Part shown: positions 1 through 7,989 of the stretch, one piece after another
Layout of the letters: each line of letters begins with the position of its first letter
Position numbering within the stretch: the first letter of the stretch is position 1
Assembly (NCBI GenBank): GCA_937895705.1
Contig: CALBKM010000046.1
Span: forward strand, 62,001-126,000
Source of the DNA: an uncultured Clostridia bacterium
Lineage (GTDB): Bacteria; Bacillota; Clostridia; Lachnospirales; Lachnospiraceae
Direction: 5' to 3'
DNA: 64,000 bases
Translations under genes and position numbers: made by a program
The notes under the pieces: model-generated
The model's database searches: none
Told to the model about the DNA's origin: nothing
What the model saw: the letters and a program-made list of their open reading frames with translations, nothing else

Positions 1-990
1 ATCTACAATACCATTGTTGTATAATTCATTGTCAATTTCAAGCAATGAAACAAGAATTGCGTACTCACACCCCTTTTCATTACGGTCCTTGTCCAGCTCT
101 TTAAAAAAGTCCTCGTTTTTATGTTTTGTAGCAGTAGTATCGGCTTCGTTCTTCATCTCAAACATAATAGAAATAAACTCTGTGCCTTCCTCTCCAAACT
201 CTTTATAGATGAAGTCACCCTTACTGCCAGTTCTTGCATCATTATCCTTCTCAAAGTAAGCATTTGGGAACGCTGTCATGCGTATAGAGTTGAATTGCGT
301 AAGGCAATGTTGTTCCAAACTCTCGCCAATCATTTTTGTAGACTGGCGTGCCTTAAAATCCTTGTAATACTCTATTTGTTCATCCTTAAGCTTTAGTTTG
401 TCTTCATATTGCTCTTTCAAAGATTTCTCACTCAGGCGATTTTCAGCTTCCTTGTTTTTTAATTCTCCCTTGAGATCCGCAAGTTCCATATTTTTCTGAG
501 ATAATTCTACATTTTTCTTTTCTACAGCTTCCGCAACCGCAAGCCTTTTCACAGTTTCACTATTCTCTAATTTTGCTTGTAGTTCTGCAATTATTTTGTC
601 TCGTGCCGAAATTTCTGCATCTTTTTGTAAAAGATTCTCTGAATGCTCTTTTACTTCTTTGGAGATTTCCTCATTTTTCTTTTCTAGTGCTTCAGATATA
701 GCAAGACTTTTCACTGTTTCACTGGCATCTAATTTTGCCTGTAATTCTGCAATCCTACGATCTTTTTCTGTGATTTCTGCATTTTTCTTTGTGATATTTG
801 CTGTGTATTCTTTTTCCTCTTCCAAACGAATCAACTGGAGCTCTTGCTCTCGCTTAGCATCAATTTCTTGTTTGCGTCGCTCTAGTTCTTTTGCAAATTC
901 CTTATCACGTACCTGAGTTGCAATCTGGTTGTAATCCTTTTCGTCAACCTGAAAAACTTCTCCACACTTAGGACATTTAATTTCCTGCAT
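1..990 (-). CDS. DUF2130 coiled-coil protein, 3' end outside window
   Basis: The reading frame is open from the ATG at 990 to the window edge (330 codons), so the C-terminus is missing. The protein starts MQEIKCPKCGEVF, a CPxCG zinc-knuckle half-site, followed by a Lys/Glu-rich coiled coil over roughly residues 30-225 with internal repeats (AELQAKL and ETVKxLA each occur twice). The distal part, with KARQSTKMIGESLEQHC and later GSKGDF and FEMKNE, is typical of the DUF2130 family, whose fold recalls restriction-type nucleases. An AGGAGG-like site lies just upstream. The molecular function of the family is unknown. It sits in the AT-rich accessory stretch beside ssrA. Confidence 0.85.
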   Translation of the reverse strand, partial: MQEIKCPKCGEVFQVDEKDYNQIATQVRDKEFAKELERRKQEIDAKREQELQLIRLEEEKEYTANITKKNAEITEKDRRIAELQAKLDASETVKSLAISEALEKKNEEISKEVKEHSENLLQKDAEISARDKIIAELQAKLENSETVKRLAVAEAVEKKNVELSQKNMELADLKGELKNKEAENRLSEKSLKEQYEDKLKLKDEQIEYYKDFKARQSTKMIGESLEQHCLTQFNSIRMTAFPNAYFEKDNDARTGSKGDFIYKEFGEEGTEFISIMFEMKNEADTTATKHKNEDFFKELDKDRNEKGCEYAILVSLLEIDNELYNNGIVD

Positions 991-1036
991 AATATCCCTC
1001 CTTTGTAAATAAATCATCTCTTAATATATTAAGCAA

Positions 1037-1318
1037 TCAAACTTTGCTTAACTTCTCTTTTATGTATCTAACCAATTCCATATCCGTAAAATTTCTTTTA
1101 ATCACACCTCTTCCGGCAGTTGTTCTATAATGTTTCTTAGCTTCTTCATACTCTTTTTCGTTCAAAAACTCCCGCTTAAAGTATAAATCAAAAACTCCGT
1201 CCTCTTTTGTTTCCCACACTTCTAAAATCACGTTTCCCCGACGATTTAATATATTATCCTTATGAATAAAATACACTGCTCTTTTCTGTTCTTCCCCCTT
1301 AATATTAATATTGGTCAT
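1037..1318 (-). CDS. Small hypothetical protein
   Basis: This is a 93-residue charged protein with no signal peptide or membrane segment; I do not recognise a family. It contains an aromatic beta-like stretch (VYFIHKDNILNRRGNVILEV) and a basic C-terminal half ending MELVRYIKEKLSKV. The ribosome site is weak: AAGGAA lies about 14 bases before the ATG, so the start is uncertain. It lies between the DUF2130 and DUF6998-like genes on the same strand and shares their AT-rich composition, which suggests it belongs to the same acquired segment. Confidence 0.6.
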   Translation of the reverse strand: MTNINIKGEEQKRAVYFIHKDNILNRRGNVILEVWETKEDGVFDLYFKREFLNEKEYEEAKKHYRTTAGRGVIKRNFTDMELVRYIKEKLSKV

Positions 1319-1443
1319 GTAAATATTTTTAAGTTCCTTCTACAAAATAGCAATTCTGTTCATTAACATATATTCTACCTTCTTCTCTATGTCTTTTTTA
1401 TTTCCTTATCCTTGATAACCCTTTATTTTCCGTATCCTTCCGT

Positions 1444-2160
1444 TTACATGCATCTCGGACACTTTCTAATGGCAACATCACATCCGTTAGCCTCATACTC
1501 AAATCCGCATTCATTACAATGTAGCAAATATGCTAATTGGTTTGCATGATTCCCCGATTTATTTAAACATCCACGGTTTTCTTGATTATTTCGGTTAATA
1601 TATCCTTCTATCAAAGTTTTTCCAACTTTTCTCTTCGTTTGTCCTTGTTCCACTATTTCCTTTTTACTCCCTACATAACCTTTCACACATTTTTTCACCG
1701 GAATAACTGACGGAATGCGATCTTCATCAGTAACAATCGCGTCTAACTCAAATAATTTATTGACTCGAATCGTGTAAGAATTCATACTCGGAACATAACT
1801 TCTATATTGCCAAGCTAACGAACCTGGACCATTATAAATTTCTTGTATTGTTCCAGTTTCTTTATCCAAATATTCCACAAGTAAATATTCCGGTTCCTCT
1901 CGGATCACAATGGACTCTTTCCCCTGAGTTCCTTTTATCTGAACTCTTTTACCATTCACTGCTCCATCATGAGTTTTCTCCGATTGCTTATACAAAGTAA
2001 TTCCATAGGCTTGTGCTGTTAACACTTCAACAATATTTCCTATCAATATCCCATCCAATTTAAAAGATTTCTCCGGAAATACTTCTTCTATTTCCAAAGT
2101 GATTTTATTCAGCTCTTTGATTTTCTCTGATAAAAAAGCTACTTTTTCTTCTTCCGTCAT
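1444..2160 (-). CDS. DUF6998-like protein with C-terminal zinc ribbon
   Basis: The N-terminal domain (about residues 1-115) has the pattern FPEKSFKLDGILIGNIVEVL, followed by KTHDGAVNGKRVQIKGTQG. I know this pattern from DUF6998 proteins, in which an E...D...QIK constellation resembles restriction-endonuclease folds; the nuclease idea is inference. The last 30 residues hold CNECGFEYEANGC and CPRC, a four-cysteine zinc ribbon. The start at 2160 is preferred over the ATG at 2178 because AGGAG sits 4 bases before it. A promoter with a palindrome lies upstream at 2272-2315. Accessory or defence-related roles are plausible but unproven. Confidence 0.75.
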   Translation of the reverse strand: MTEEEKVAFLSEKIKELNKITLEIEEVFPEKSFKLDGILIGNIVEVLTAQAYGITLYKQSEKTHDGAVNGKRVQIKGTQGKESIVIREEPEYLLVEYLDKETGTIQEIYNGPGSLAWQYRSYVPSMNSYTIRVNKLFELDAIVTDEDRIPSVIPVKKCVKGYVGSKKEIVEQGQTKRKVGKTLIEGYINRNNQENRGCLNKSGNHANQLAYLLHCNECGFEYEANGCDVAIRKCPRCM

Positions 2161-2271
2161 CTTACTCCTCATTTCCAATCCAATATATTCTTTCCTTGAA
2201 ACCGCCTCATTTTTCCCTCTTAGACTCTTTGACTTGCATTAGTTCTTCCACAGAATTTCTCAACAAACTTC

Positions 2272-2315
2272 AAGTGTACACTTTTATTATATCATACAAA
2301 CATAACTAACAACAA
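2272..2315 (-). promoter_or_regulatory. Promoter with palindrome at start site, before DUF6998-like gene
   Basis: Read on the minus strand there is a -35-like TTGTTG, an 18-bp spacer and TATAAT (2286-2291). A perfect 12-bp palindrome, AAGTGTACACTT (2272-2283), follows 2 bp later, about where transcription would start. It is a candidate repressor operator; no regulator is seen nearby. Confidence 0.5.
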
Positions 2316-2322
2316 GTAAAAT

Positions 2323-2404
2323 CCTGAGGGGAGTCGGTCTCCGCTCCGCTACGGTCGGCCCAGAACCGACGTCCACTGGACGTCGTGGGCCCCTGTCCGA
2401 AAGC
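2323..2404 (-). repeat. Interrupted partial duplicate of the ssrA 3' end (att-like scar)
   Basis: Fourteen bases at 2323-2336 are identical to ssrA 2499-2512, and fifteen at 2390-2404 are identical to ssrA 2515-2529. In the real gene these two blocks are separated by two bases. Here they are separated by 53 bases (2337-2389) that form a palindromic element. A duplicated tRNA-like end of ssrA is the classical footprint of an integrase target; the 53-base insert is related to the repeat at 60.3 kb. No integrase gene is visible in the window. Confidence 0.7.
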
Positions 2405-2450
2405 AAAGCTTTCGGACTATACAAGCACCAACACTCTTCAGATAAACAAA

Positions 2451-2487
2451 AGAAAGGCCCAACAGAGCTAACGCTCTGTCAGACCTT
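2451..2487 (-). terminator. Rho-independent terminator of ssrA
   Basis: On the minus strand GACAGAGC-GTTA-GCTCTGTT forms the core of a long hairpin extended by AAAGG/CCTTT arms and followed by TCTTTTG. It begins 8 bases past the mature tmRNA end. Confidence 0.8.
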
Positions 2488-2494
2488 TCTTTTA

Positions 2495-2837
2495 TGGACC
2501 TGAGGGGAGTCGAACCCCTGTCCGAAAGCCCATCCACCACGGCATCTTCCATCATAGTTTGTCATTTGACATTCCCTCTACTCACCGCCGGCAAACAGGC
2601 TGAGAGTTTCAGTAGCTTCATGATACGCCTATACGCGCAAAGCTTTGCGTATATCGTTTCCTACATAGTCGATGCCAGGGTCCTAATGTGTAGGTGCACT
2701 AGGTCTGACAGCTGCCATTAGGCAGCGTATGCTAAATTATCTTCAGCGTTTAATTTTAATTTCCGAGTTTTAACGTGGTCCCGGACCACGGATGGCTTCC
2801 ATAGCTTCAAAACCCCCGTCGAAACCGGTACAAGCCC
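2495..2837 (-). ncRNA. ssrA: tmRNA (transfer-messenger RNA)
   Basis: tmRNA rescues stalled ribosomes by adding a degradation tag. The 5' end GGGCTTG (2837-2831) pairs over seven bases with CAGGTCC at the 3' end (2502-2496), giving the acceptor stem. The T-arm is AGGGG-TTCGACT-CCCCT. The discriminator is A at 2495; CCA is not encoded and must be added. The tag frame ends NAEDNLAYAA with the stop at 2718-2720, within the usual tmRNA geometry. Mature length is about 343 bases. The 3' end is a known integration hot spot, and a partial duplicate lies just downstream at 2323-2404. Confidence 0.96.
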
Positions 2838-2886
2838 CGGTAACGATTTGTAACATACGACAAATCGGTGTTTTAACGCTGTGTGT

Positions 2887-2915
2887 ATCATATCATATTC
2901 TTTTTTTCTTGTCAA
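2887..2915 (-). promoter_or_regulatory. ssrA promoter
   Basis: TTGACA (2910-2915), a 17-bp spacer and TATGAT (2887-2892) on the minus strand form a near-consensus sigma-A promoter. Transcription would start about 40 bases before the mature 5' end. The leader contains a CGATTTGT/ACAAATCG hairpin that would be removed during maturation. The -35 box overlaps the stop codon of the upstream gene. Confidence 0.8.
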
Positions 2916-4099
2916 TGTGTATTTCCCGGTACTTTTTTCCTTCCGGTCGACGTTGTTTTTTCTTTTTCCTTTTGTTTCTTTTCTTCCTTTCTTTCCGATT
3001 TTTTCGAAGTGTCCTTTTTGATATTTGCGGACACCATCGCTTTTATCAAATTGTACAACATGTCTTTTGTCTTTTTGTCCACGGTTCCGAAGGAATGAAT
3101 AATGCTTCGGATACTGTTCCACCGGTCTTTGTTTAAGTCGGCCAGTGTTTTTGCATTCGTAGCGGCAAACACCTCAAAGATCCTCTCAACGAATTTTTCC
3201 AGCTCTTCAGGGCTCAGACCTTCCATCCATTCCTTTACTCCCGCTGCCATCCGCAGGCTCTGTTTCTTCACCGAAGGGAGTTCTATTAAGCTTGCTCCCA
3301 TCACTTCCCACGAAGTCGGATCATGCTGCAAAAATCCGGTTTGCGAACTTTTTACCACCCGATAGTTTTCTCCGTGCTCTAAAAGCATTCCCACAATCGA
3401 CAATTCAGGCACCCAGCTTTCGATTCGTTCCTTCATCTCTTGATATCGCTCGCTTTCGATAAATTCCTTTCTGAAGCCCGGTCCGTCAAAATTGTACACC
3501 CGTAATACATTTCTTCGATAGATTCGTTTACATTTCACGGAAGCATACACCGCAAGGTTTCCGCCCTTGGAATGGCCGCCCACATATACTTTTCTTCCAC
3601 CCTGCGCAAGCAACTGTTCCAAATATTCCTTCGCATCCGTCTGGGCCGGAATCGGTGACAAGTAGCACATGTTAAAGCTTTCTTTCCAACCCACCAGCGT
3701 ATCGTCCGTTCCCGCAAAGGAAATATAGCTCTCCTTTTTCCCAAGCACAATTTCCAACGCCGCAAACTGTTCTTCCACCACAGTATCGTTCCGGCTCACA
3801 TAATTTTGCAAAATCAAGTCTCCGAAGCGTTTCGTCTTTGCCATTTCCTTTATCAAAACACCGGTGGTTCGCACCGCCAGGGAAAGACAGTCTTTAAACT
3901 CTTCTTCCGTATGCAGCTCCCAGTAACGTTTTGCCGCGTATGCAAGGGTACATTCCTTCTTTCGTTCTTTTTTCCCGATAACCCCGCGCAAATCCAAATA
4001 GGACAACTGTGATAGAAGCAACGAATCCACCACATTTAACGACACTTCGTCAAATGTGATATCTCCCCTCCAACTCAGATATTCCGACCAGCTTGCCAT
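2912..4099 (-). CDS. DUF2974 (Mbeg1-like) alpha/beta-hydrolase
   Basis: The protein of about 395 residues begins MASWSEYLSWRGD, the hallmark start of DUF2974 proteins. A lipase-like nucleophile elbow VGGHSKGGNLAVYA gives the Gly-His-Ser-Lys-Gly motif; a conserved NFDGPGF follows. The enzyme is probably a cytosolic esterase or lipase; its substrate is unknown. The start at 4099 is preferred because AGGAGG lies 7 bases upstream; the longer frame from 4117 would use those bases as codons. The last 35 residues are a Lys/Glu-rich tail of low complexity, longer than needed for the fold. Confidence 0.88.
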   Translation of the reverse strand: MASWSEYLSWRGDITFDEVSLNVVDSLLLSQLSYLDLRGVIGKKERKKECTLAYAAKRYWELHTEEEFKDCLSLAVRTTGVLIKEMAKTKRFGDLILQNYVSRNDTVVEEQFAALEIVLGKKESYISFAGTDDTLVGWKESFNMCYLSPIPAQTDAKEYLEQLLAQGGRKVYVGGHSKGGNLAVYASVKCKRIYRRNVLRVYNFDGPGFRKEFIESERYQEMKERIESWVPELSIVGMLLEHGENYRVVKSSQTGFLQHDPTSWEVMGASLIELPSVKKQSLRMAAGVKEWMEGLSPEELEKFVERIFEVFAATNAKTLADLNKDRWNSIRSIIHSFGTVDKKTKDMLYNLIKAMVSANIKKDTSKKSERKEEKKQKEKEKTTSTGRKKVPGNTH

Positions 4100-4210
4100 C
4101 CCGTTCCTCCTCATCACATGTTTTCTCTCTTACTTTATTCTCTCACCCATTCTGTCGTTCCTATCCTTAAAATTCCGCCACAAGATAATGAATCATTCTG
4201 GAAGGCATCC

Positions 4211-5383
4211 TTACACCTCCCTTTGACAGCGATACAAATAAGTATCCCGCACGAACTCGTATCCGCCCAACCGCATTTGCAGCCGGCGCAAATACTCCAA
4301 AAAATCCGGACGACGTTGTTCCAATTCCGCCTCCGCCGGCTTACAAATCTGCAGTAAATACTCCATAAACTCCTCTGCCGTAGCGAATCGAAGCGTTGTC
4401 ATATACACATGCCGTTCTACGCTTCCGAACACCTCGGAAAGCTCCTTTTCATACCCCCGGATTGTAGCAATATGCTTTTTCTCCCGCGTTTTTAACGGCG
4501 CCGAATCTTCCAGAAAACCGTCCAAAATCTTTGCCGCATTTTCATTAATCAACAGACCGCCCCAAGTGCAAATAAAGGCTCCTCCGTCCTGCAGACTGTC
4601 CGCAAATTTTTCGTATAGTTTTTTACGTTCCTGAATAAAGGATGCCACATGATTGAAGAAAATGCAATGGTATTTTTCTGAATATTTTCTTAATTCCAAA
4701 TCCTCCCATACAAAAGAAAAACGTCCGTTTTCCAATTCTCCCGCATCTTCTTTTTCTCTTACAAATCCACAAAAATCGTCGCCGTGGGTATTATGTTTAT
4801 CCACGCAAGTCACCTGCACCCCCTTAGGAAGCCGATGCAGATTATAGCGCCACAAATTGCCGTATCCGGCTCCCGCATCCAGAACCTTCATCCCTTCCGT
4901 CAAACCCGCACGTTCGAAGACAAACTCCGACCATCCTCTCGGTTCGTCCGAATGCTTTCCCAGCCGCACCACCAGTTCATCCGATTTCTGATTTTTAATA
5001 ATACTTCCCAATGCATGCAAAAAGGCTTCTTTCTCCGCCACTCCGTTTCGACATTCCGCAACGGCCTTATCCACACAGGCAATGACCGAATTTAACTGTT
5101 CTCTCTTTTTCTCCAACAACCGTTTTTGCGTTTGCAGCATCTCTTCTCTGTCACAGTTCTCATGCACGGACAAAAACGCCTCTATTCGCTCCAGGGAAAA
5201 ACCGAGATATTTCATCAACTGGATTTGTTCCAGCTTCCGTACCGCCGCTTCCGTGTATACACGGTATCCGTTGCCGGTGTTCCTTCCCGGCAGAAGCAAG
5301 CCTTTCCGTTCGTACACCCGCAACGTCTTTGTGGACACACCGGCCAACTCCGCCAACTCTCCGATGGTATAAGTTGTTTTCAT
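4211..5383 (-). CDS. MerR regulator fused to a SAM-dependent methyltransferase
   Basis: Residues 1-75 form a MerR winged helix (YTIGELAELAGVSTKTLRVY, then GNGYRVYTEAAV), followed by the usual coiled coil to about residue 125. From about residue 150 a class I methyltransferase domain begins, with motif I VLDAGAGYGNLW and acidic VTCVDKH, and a helical C-terminal segment. MerR proteins usually carry small-molecule-binding C-terminal domains; a methyltransferase there suggests sensing of, or action on, a toxic compound or metabolite. No target gene adjoins on the same strand. Start chosen at the ATG before KTTYTIGE. Confidence 0.88.
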   Translation of the reverse strand: MKTTYTIGELAELAGVSTKTLRVYERKGLLLPGRNTGNGYRVYTEAAVRKLEQIQLMKYLGFSLERIEAFLSVHENCDREEMLQTQKRLLEKKREQLNSVIACVDKAVAECRNGVAEKEAFLHALGSIIKNQKSDELVVRLGKHSDEPRGWSEFVFERAGLTEGMKVLDAGAGYGNLWRYNLHRLPKGVQVTCVDKHNTHGDDFCGFVREKEDAGELENGRFSFVWEDLELRKYSEKYHCIFFNHVASFIQERKKLYEKFADSLQDGGAFICTWGGLLINENAAKILDGFLEDSAPLKTREKKHIATIRGYEKELSEVFGSVERHVYMTTLRFATAEEFMEYLLQICKPAEAELEQRRPDFLEYLRRLQMRLGGYEFVRDTYLYRCQREV

Positions 5384-5477
5384 AAAAATTCCTCTTTTCG
5401 TTCTATTTCCGGATTGTTTCGATATATCGTAACCTCATTATAAACCTTGCCCCAAGGGCAAGGTCAAGTGTAAAAGA

Positions 5478-5517
5478 AAAGGTTGTACCGGCACCTATTA
5501 CGGTCCGTACAACCTTT
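5478..5517 (-). terminator. Terminator after the 51-residue membrane protein gene
   Basis: AAAGGTTGTAC and GTACAACCTTT form an 11-bp perfect stem with flanking A and T runs on either side; it could work in both directions. Confidence 0.75.
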
Positions 5518-5535
5518 CTCTTTATGTCCTTCCTG

Positions 5536-5691
5536 CTAGAACATAACGTCAGCCTTTCTCTTTAACAATCTGGCACTGTTTGTAATCAAAGCCGCTCCGG
5601 TCAGAGCTCCCACTAAAATTGCCACAATACCCAGCACCATACTCCAAATTCCTACGGAAGACATGGTCTTATAAATCTTTTCATCCTGCAT
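5536..5691 (-). CDS. Small single-pass membrane protein (51 aa)
   Basis: A short frame with a strong AAGGAGG site 7-8 bases before its ATG encodes 51 residues beginning MQDEKIYKTMSS. A hydrophobic helix follows (VGIWSMVLGIVAILVGALTG and adjoining residues), then a basic tail LLKRKADVMF. The charge pattern suggests an in-plane or type I membrane peptide with the tail inside. It lies 56 bases after pyrE and before a good terminator, so it is probably the last gene of that transcript. Function unknown. Confidence 0.75.
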   Translation of the reverse strand: MQDEKIYKTMSSVGIWSMVLGIVAILVGALTGAALITNSARLLKRKADVMF

Positions 5692-5747
5692 AAAAAAACC
5701 TCCTTACATTTCATTCAATGTTTCAAACCCTATGTTCTCTACTTCTC

Positions 5748-6422
5748 TTACTTTGCGCCGTACTGCTCGTAATAAGCATCGATGGAAGCCTTTAAGGTAT
5801 CGTCGATGATAACCTCTCCCTTATACGGCTTGTTGTATAAGTGCTCCGTTACCTCTGCCATATTAACGATTGCCGCAGTCGGGAAGCCATACAATTCAGC
5901 TACCTCATCCAGTGCGCACTTCTCGCCCTGGCCGCGCTCCATACGGTTAAGAGAAACGATTAAGCCCTTAATCTCCACATTTGCCTGTGCACGAACAATC
6001 GGCACGGTCTCTTCCATGGACTTCCCGGAGGTGGTTACATCTTCGATCATAATCACGCGGTCGCCGTCCTGAAGCTTATATCCGAGGAGGATGCCCACAT
6101 CACCGTGATCCTTTACTTCCTTACGGTTACAACAATACTTCACATCCTTACCGTAAAGCTCGCTGTATGCCATTGCGGTAGCAACCGCAAGCGGAATACC
6201 CTTATAGGCCGGTCCGAACAGCACATCAAAATCATCGCCGTAGGTATCGTGAATCGCCTTTGCGTAATACTCACCGAGCTTACGAAGCTGGCTGCCGGTC
6301 ACATATGCACCCGCGTTCATAAAAAACGGAGACTTTCTGCCGCTCTTTAAGGTGAAATCACCGAACTTCAACACTTTACTGTCTACCATAAACTCGATAA
6401 ATTCCTGCTTGTACTGTTCCAT
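5748..6422 (-). CDS. pyrE: Orotate phosphoribosyltransferase
   Basis: The enzyme joins orotate and PRPP to give orotidine 5'-phosphate in pyrimidine synthesis. The 224-residue protein shows the PRPP-binding loop VIMIEDVTTSGKS near residue 125 and the substrate-side FTLKSGRKSPFF near the N-terminus, both typical of clostridial PyrE. Length is normal for the family. It lies 92 bases after aspS on the same strand. The other pyr genes of the window (pyrK, pyrD) are 6 kb upstream, separated by unrelated genes, so the operon seen in many relatives is split here. Confidence 0.96.
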   Translation of the reverse strand: MEQYKQEFIEFMVDSKVLKFGDFTLKSGRKSPFFMNAGAYVTGSQLRKLGEYYAKAIHDTYGDDFDVLFGPAYKGIPLAVATAMAYSELYGKDVKYCCNRKEVKDHGDVGILLGYKLQDGDRVIMIEDVTTSGKSMEETVPIVRAQANVEIKGLIVSLNRMERGQGEKCALDEVAELYGFPTAAIVNMAEVTEHLYNKPYKGEVIIDDTLKASIDAYYEQYGAK

Positions 6423-6514
6423 GTCATGTCCTCCTGTGTCTTACAATCATTTGCTTGCTTCATTTTACCACAAGCGGGAGGGAAATTCAAGGAGGAGTTG
6501 TCTAAAAGTCTCCC

Positions 6515-7840
6515 CTACGGTTCCAACCGTCCCGTGTCTCTCGGAAACAGCGTTGCCCGACGTACGTTTTCCTGGCCTAAAAGTTTACTTGTAAAACGTT
6601 CCAGTCCAAGACCGAGACCACCGTGAGGCGGCATGCCGTATTTATGCATCATCAGATAACTTTCAAACAGCGAGAGGTTCATTCCAAGACGCTCCATCTT
6701 TGTCACTTGTTCCTTGTAGGAATGGATGCGCTGCCCCCCGGTGGTGATCTCAAGACCCCGGAACAGAAGGTCGAAGCTCTCCGTCACCTCACGGTTTTCC
6801 GCACTTTCCATGGCGTAAAACGGACGCTTTTTACTCGGATAGTGTGTCACAAATACAAACTCACTTCCGGTTTTCTTCTGTATCAACTCACAAAGAAGCT
6901 TCTCCTCCTCCGGTTCAAAGTCTTCGTAGTCCTTGATTTCCCTGCGATATTCCTTTGCCACCAATTCCTTCGCCTCATGAAACCGGATGGCCGGTATCTC
7001 ATTCACTGTCGGAAGCGTTACGGAAAGCAGGGTAAGCTCCGGCTCATAATTCTCCCCCAGGTACTTCATTACGCTCCTTAGCATAGCGGTCTCCGTCTGC
7101 ATAATTTCCTCAAAGCTTTCGATATACCCCATTTCAAAGTCCACGCTGGTGTACTCATTCAGATGTCGCGACGTGTCGTGCTTTTCCGCCCGGAACACCG
7201 GCGCAATCTCAAATACCCTCTCATATACGCCCACCATCATCTGCTTATAAAACTGCGGGCTTTGGGCCAGATAAGCTTCCCTTCCGAAATAGCCCACACG
7301 GAAAATATTGGCGCCGCCCTCCGCACCGGAGTACACAATCTTCGGAGAATGGATTTCCGTAAAACCGTTCTCCTGCAAAAACCTCCGGATACCGAAGGTA
7401 ATGCCCTCCTGAATTTTAAAGATTGCTCTCTCCTTTTCATTCCGCAAGGTAATCGGCCGGTAATTCAACAAATTCTCCAAGGATGTGTCCACCAGCTTGT
7501 TATTGATTACAATCGGACTGGCTTCCTCCGGCTTTGACAACACTTCTACTGAAAGTAAATGCAACTCATATCCGATACGGGAACGTTCCTCCGCCACCAC
7601 TTCCGCCGTAAAGATGACGCAACTTTCTTCCACCAGTTCCTCCAAAGAGAAGGTCGCTTTTTCTTCGGAATAGACACACTGTATCACCTGTCTGGCCGTT
7701 CGAAGGAGCACAAAGGCAAAGCCCCGCATCTTCCGGATTTTATAAATACTTCCGTGAATCTGTATCTGCTCTCCGATATGCGCCTGTAAGCTCTCCGGTG
7801 CTACCGTTCTCTTTGTTATTTCTCCGTTCATTTTTATCAT
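6515..7840 (-). CDS. aspS: Aspartyl-tRNA synthetase, archaeal/non-discriminating type
   Basis: The 441-residue class IIb synthetase has an N-terminal OB-fold (residues about 15-110) followed by the catalytic core: motif 2 FEIAPVFRAEKHDTSRHLNEY and motif 3 GLGLERF near the C-terminus. The absence of the GAD insertion and the short length place it with archaeal AspRS and AsnRS-like enzymes, which in clostridia often charge both tRNA-Asp and tRNA-Asn for the GatCAB route; whether this one is non-discriminating is inference. The start follows GAGGA by 8 bases. A structured leader and two tiny reading frames precede it. Confidence 0.9.
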   Translation of the reverse strand: MIKMNGEITKRTVAPESLQAHIGEQIQIHGSIYKIRKMRGFAFVLLRTARQVIQCVYSEEKATFSLEELVEESCVIFTAEVVAEERSRIGYELHLLSVEVLSKPEEASPIVINNKLVDTSLENLLNYRPITLRNEKERAIFKIQEGITFGIRRFLQENGFTEIHSPKIVYSGAEGGANIFRVGYFGREAYLAQSPQFYKQMMVGVYERVFEIAPVFRAEKHDTSRHLNEYTSVDFEMGYIESFEEIMQTETAMLRSVMKYLGENYEPELTLLSVTLPTVNEIPAIRFHEAKELVAKEYRREIKDYEDFEPEEEKLLCELIQKKTGSEFVFVTHYPSKKRPFYAMESAENREVTESFDLLFRGLEITTGGQRIHSYKEQVTKMERLGMNLSLFESYLMMHKYGMPPHGGLGLGLERFTSKLLGQENVRRATLFPRDTGRLEP

Positions 7841-7844
7841 AATT

Positions 7845-7975
7845 CTATCCTCTTTTCTGCGCTATTTTCCTCAGCCCCAGCCATGTCATTGCGCAGACAC
7901 AGCCGGTCATCGCAACAAATTTCGTCCCAGCTTTCCTAAATCATCCGTAAGGACATCGTCTGTACGTCCCATCAT
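7845..7975 (-). pseudogene. Two overlapping tiny frames upstream of aspS (possible frameshifted small protein)
   Basis: A 22-codon frame (7975-7907, MMGRTDDVLTDDLGKLG and five more residues) follows a strong GGGGG site. Its TGA overlaps as ATGA a second 21-codon frame (7910-7845, MTGCVCAMTWLGLRKIAQKR and one more residue) that ends 4 bases before aspS. Read with one frame change, the two would give a single small protein of about 42 residues with a membrane helix. This may be a frameshifted remnant, a coupled pair, or a leader peptide. The choice cannot be made from one sequence. Confidence 0.45.
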
Positions 7976-7989
7976 ATCGCCCCCTTTCA

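Noticed and set aside
2718..3122. 134-residue minus-strand reading frame over ssrA
   Set aside because: It is made of tmRNA and the 3' end of the DUF2974 gene in another frame; only its last codons are real, as the tmRNA tag.
6623..7081. 152-residue plus-strand frame opposite aspS
   Set aside because: It lies wholly within the well-supported synthetase gene, on the opposite strand, and shows no family features.
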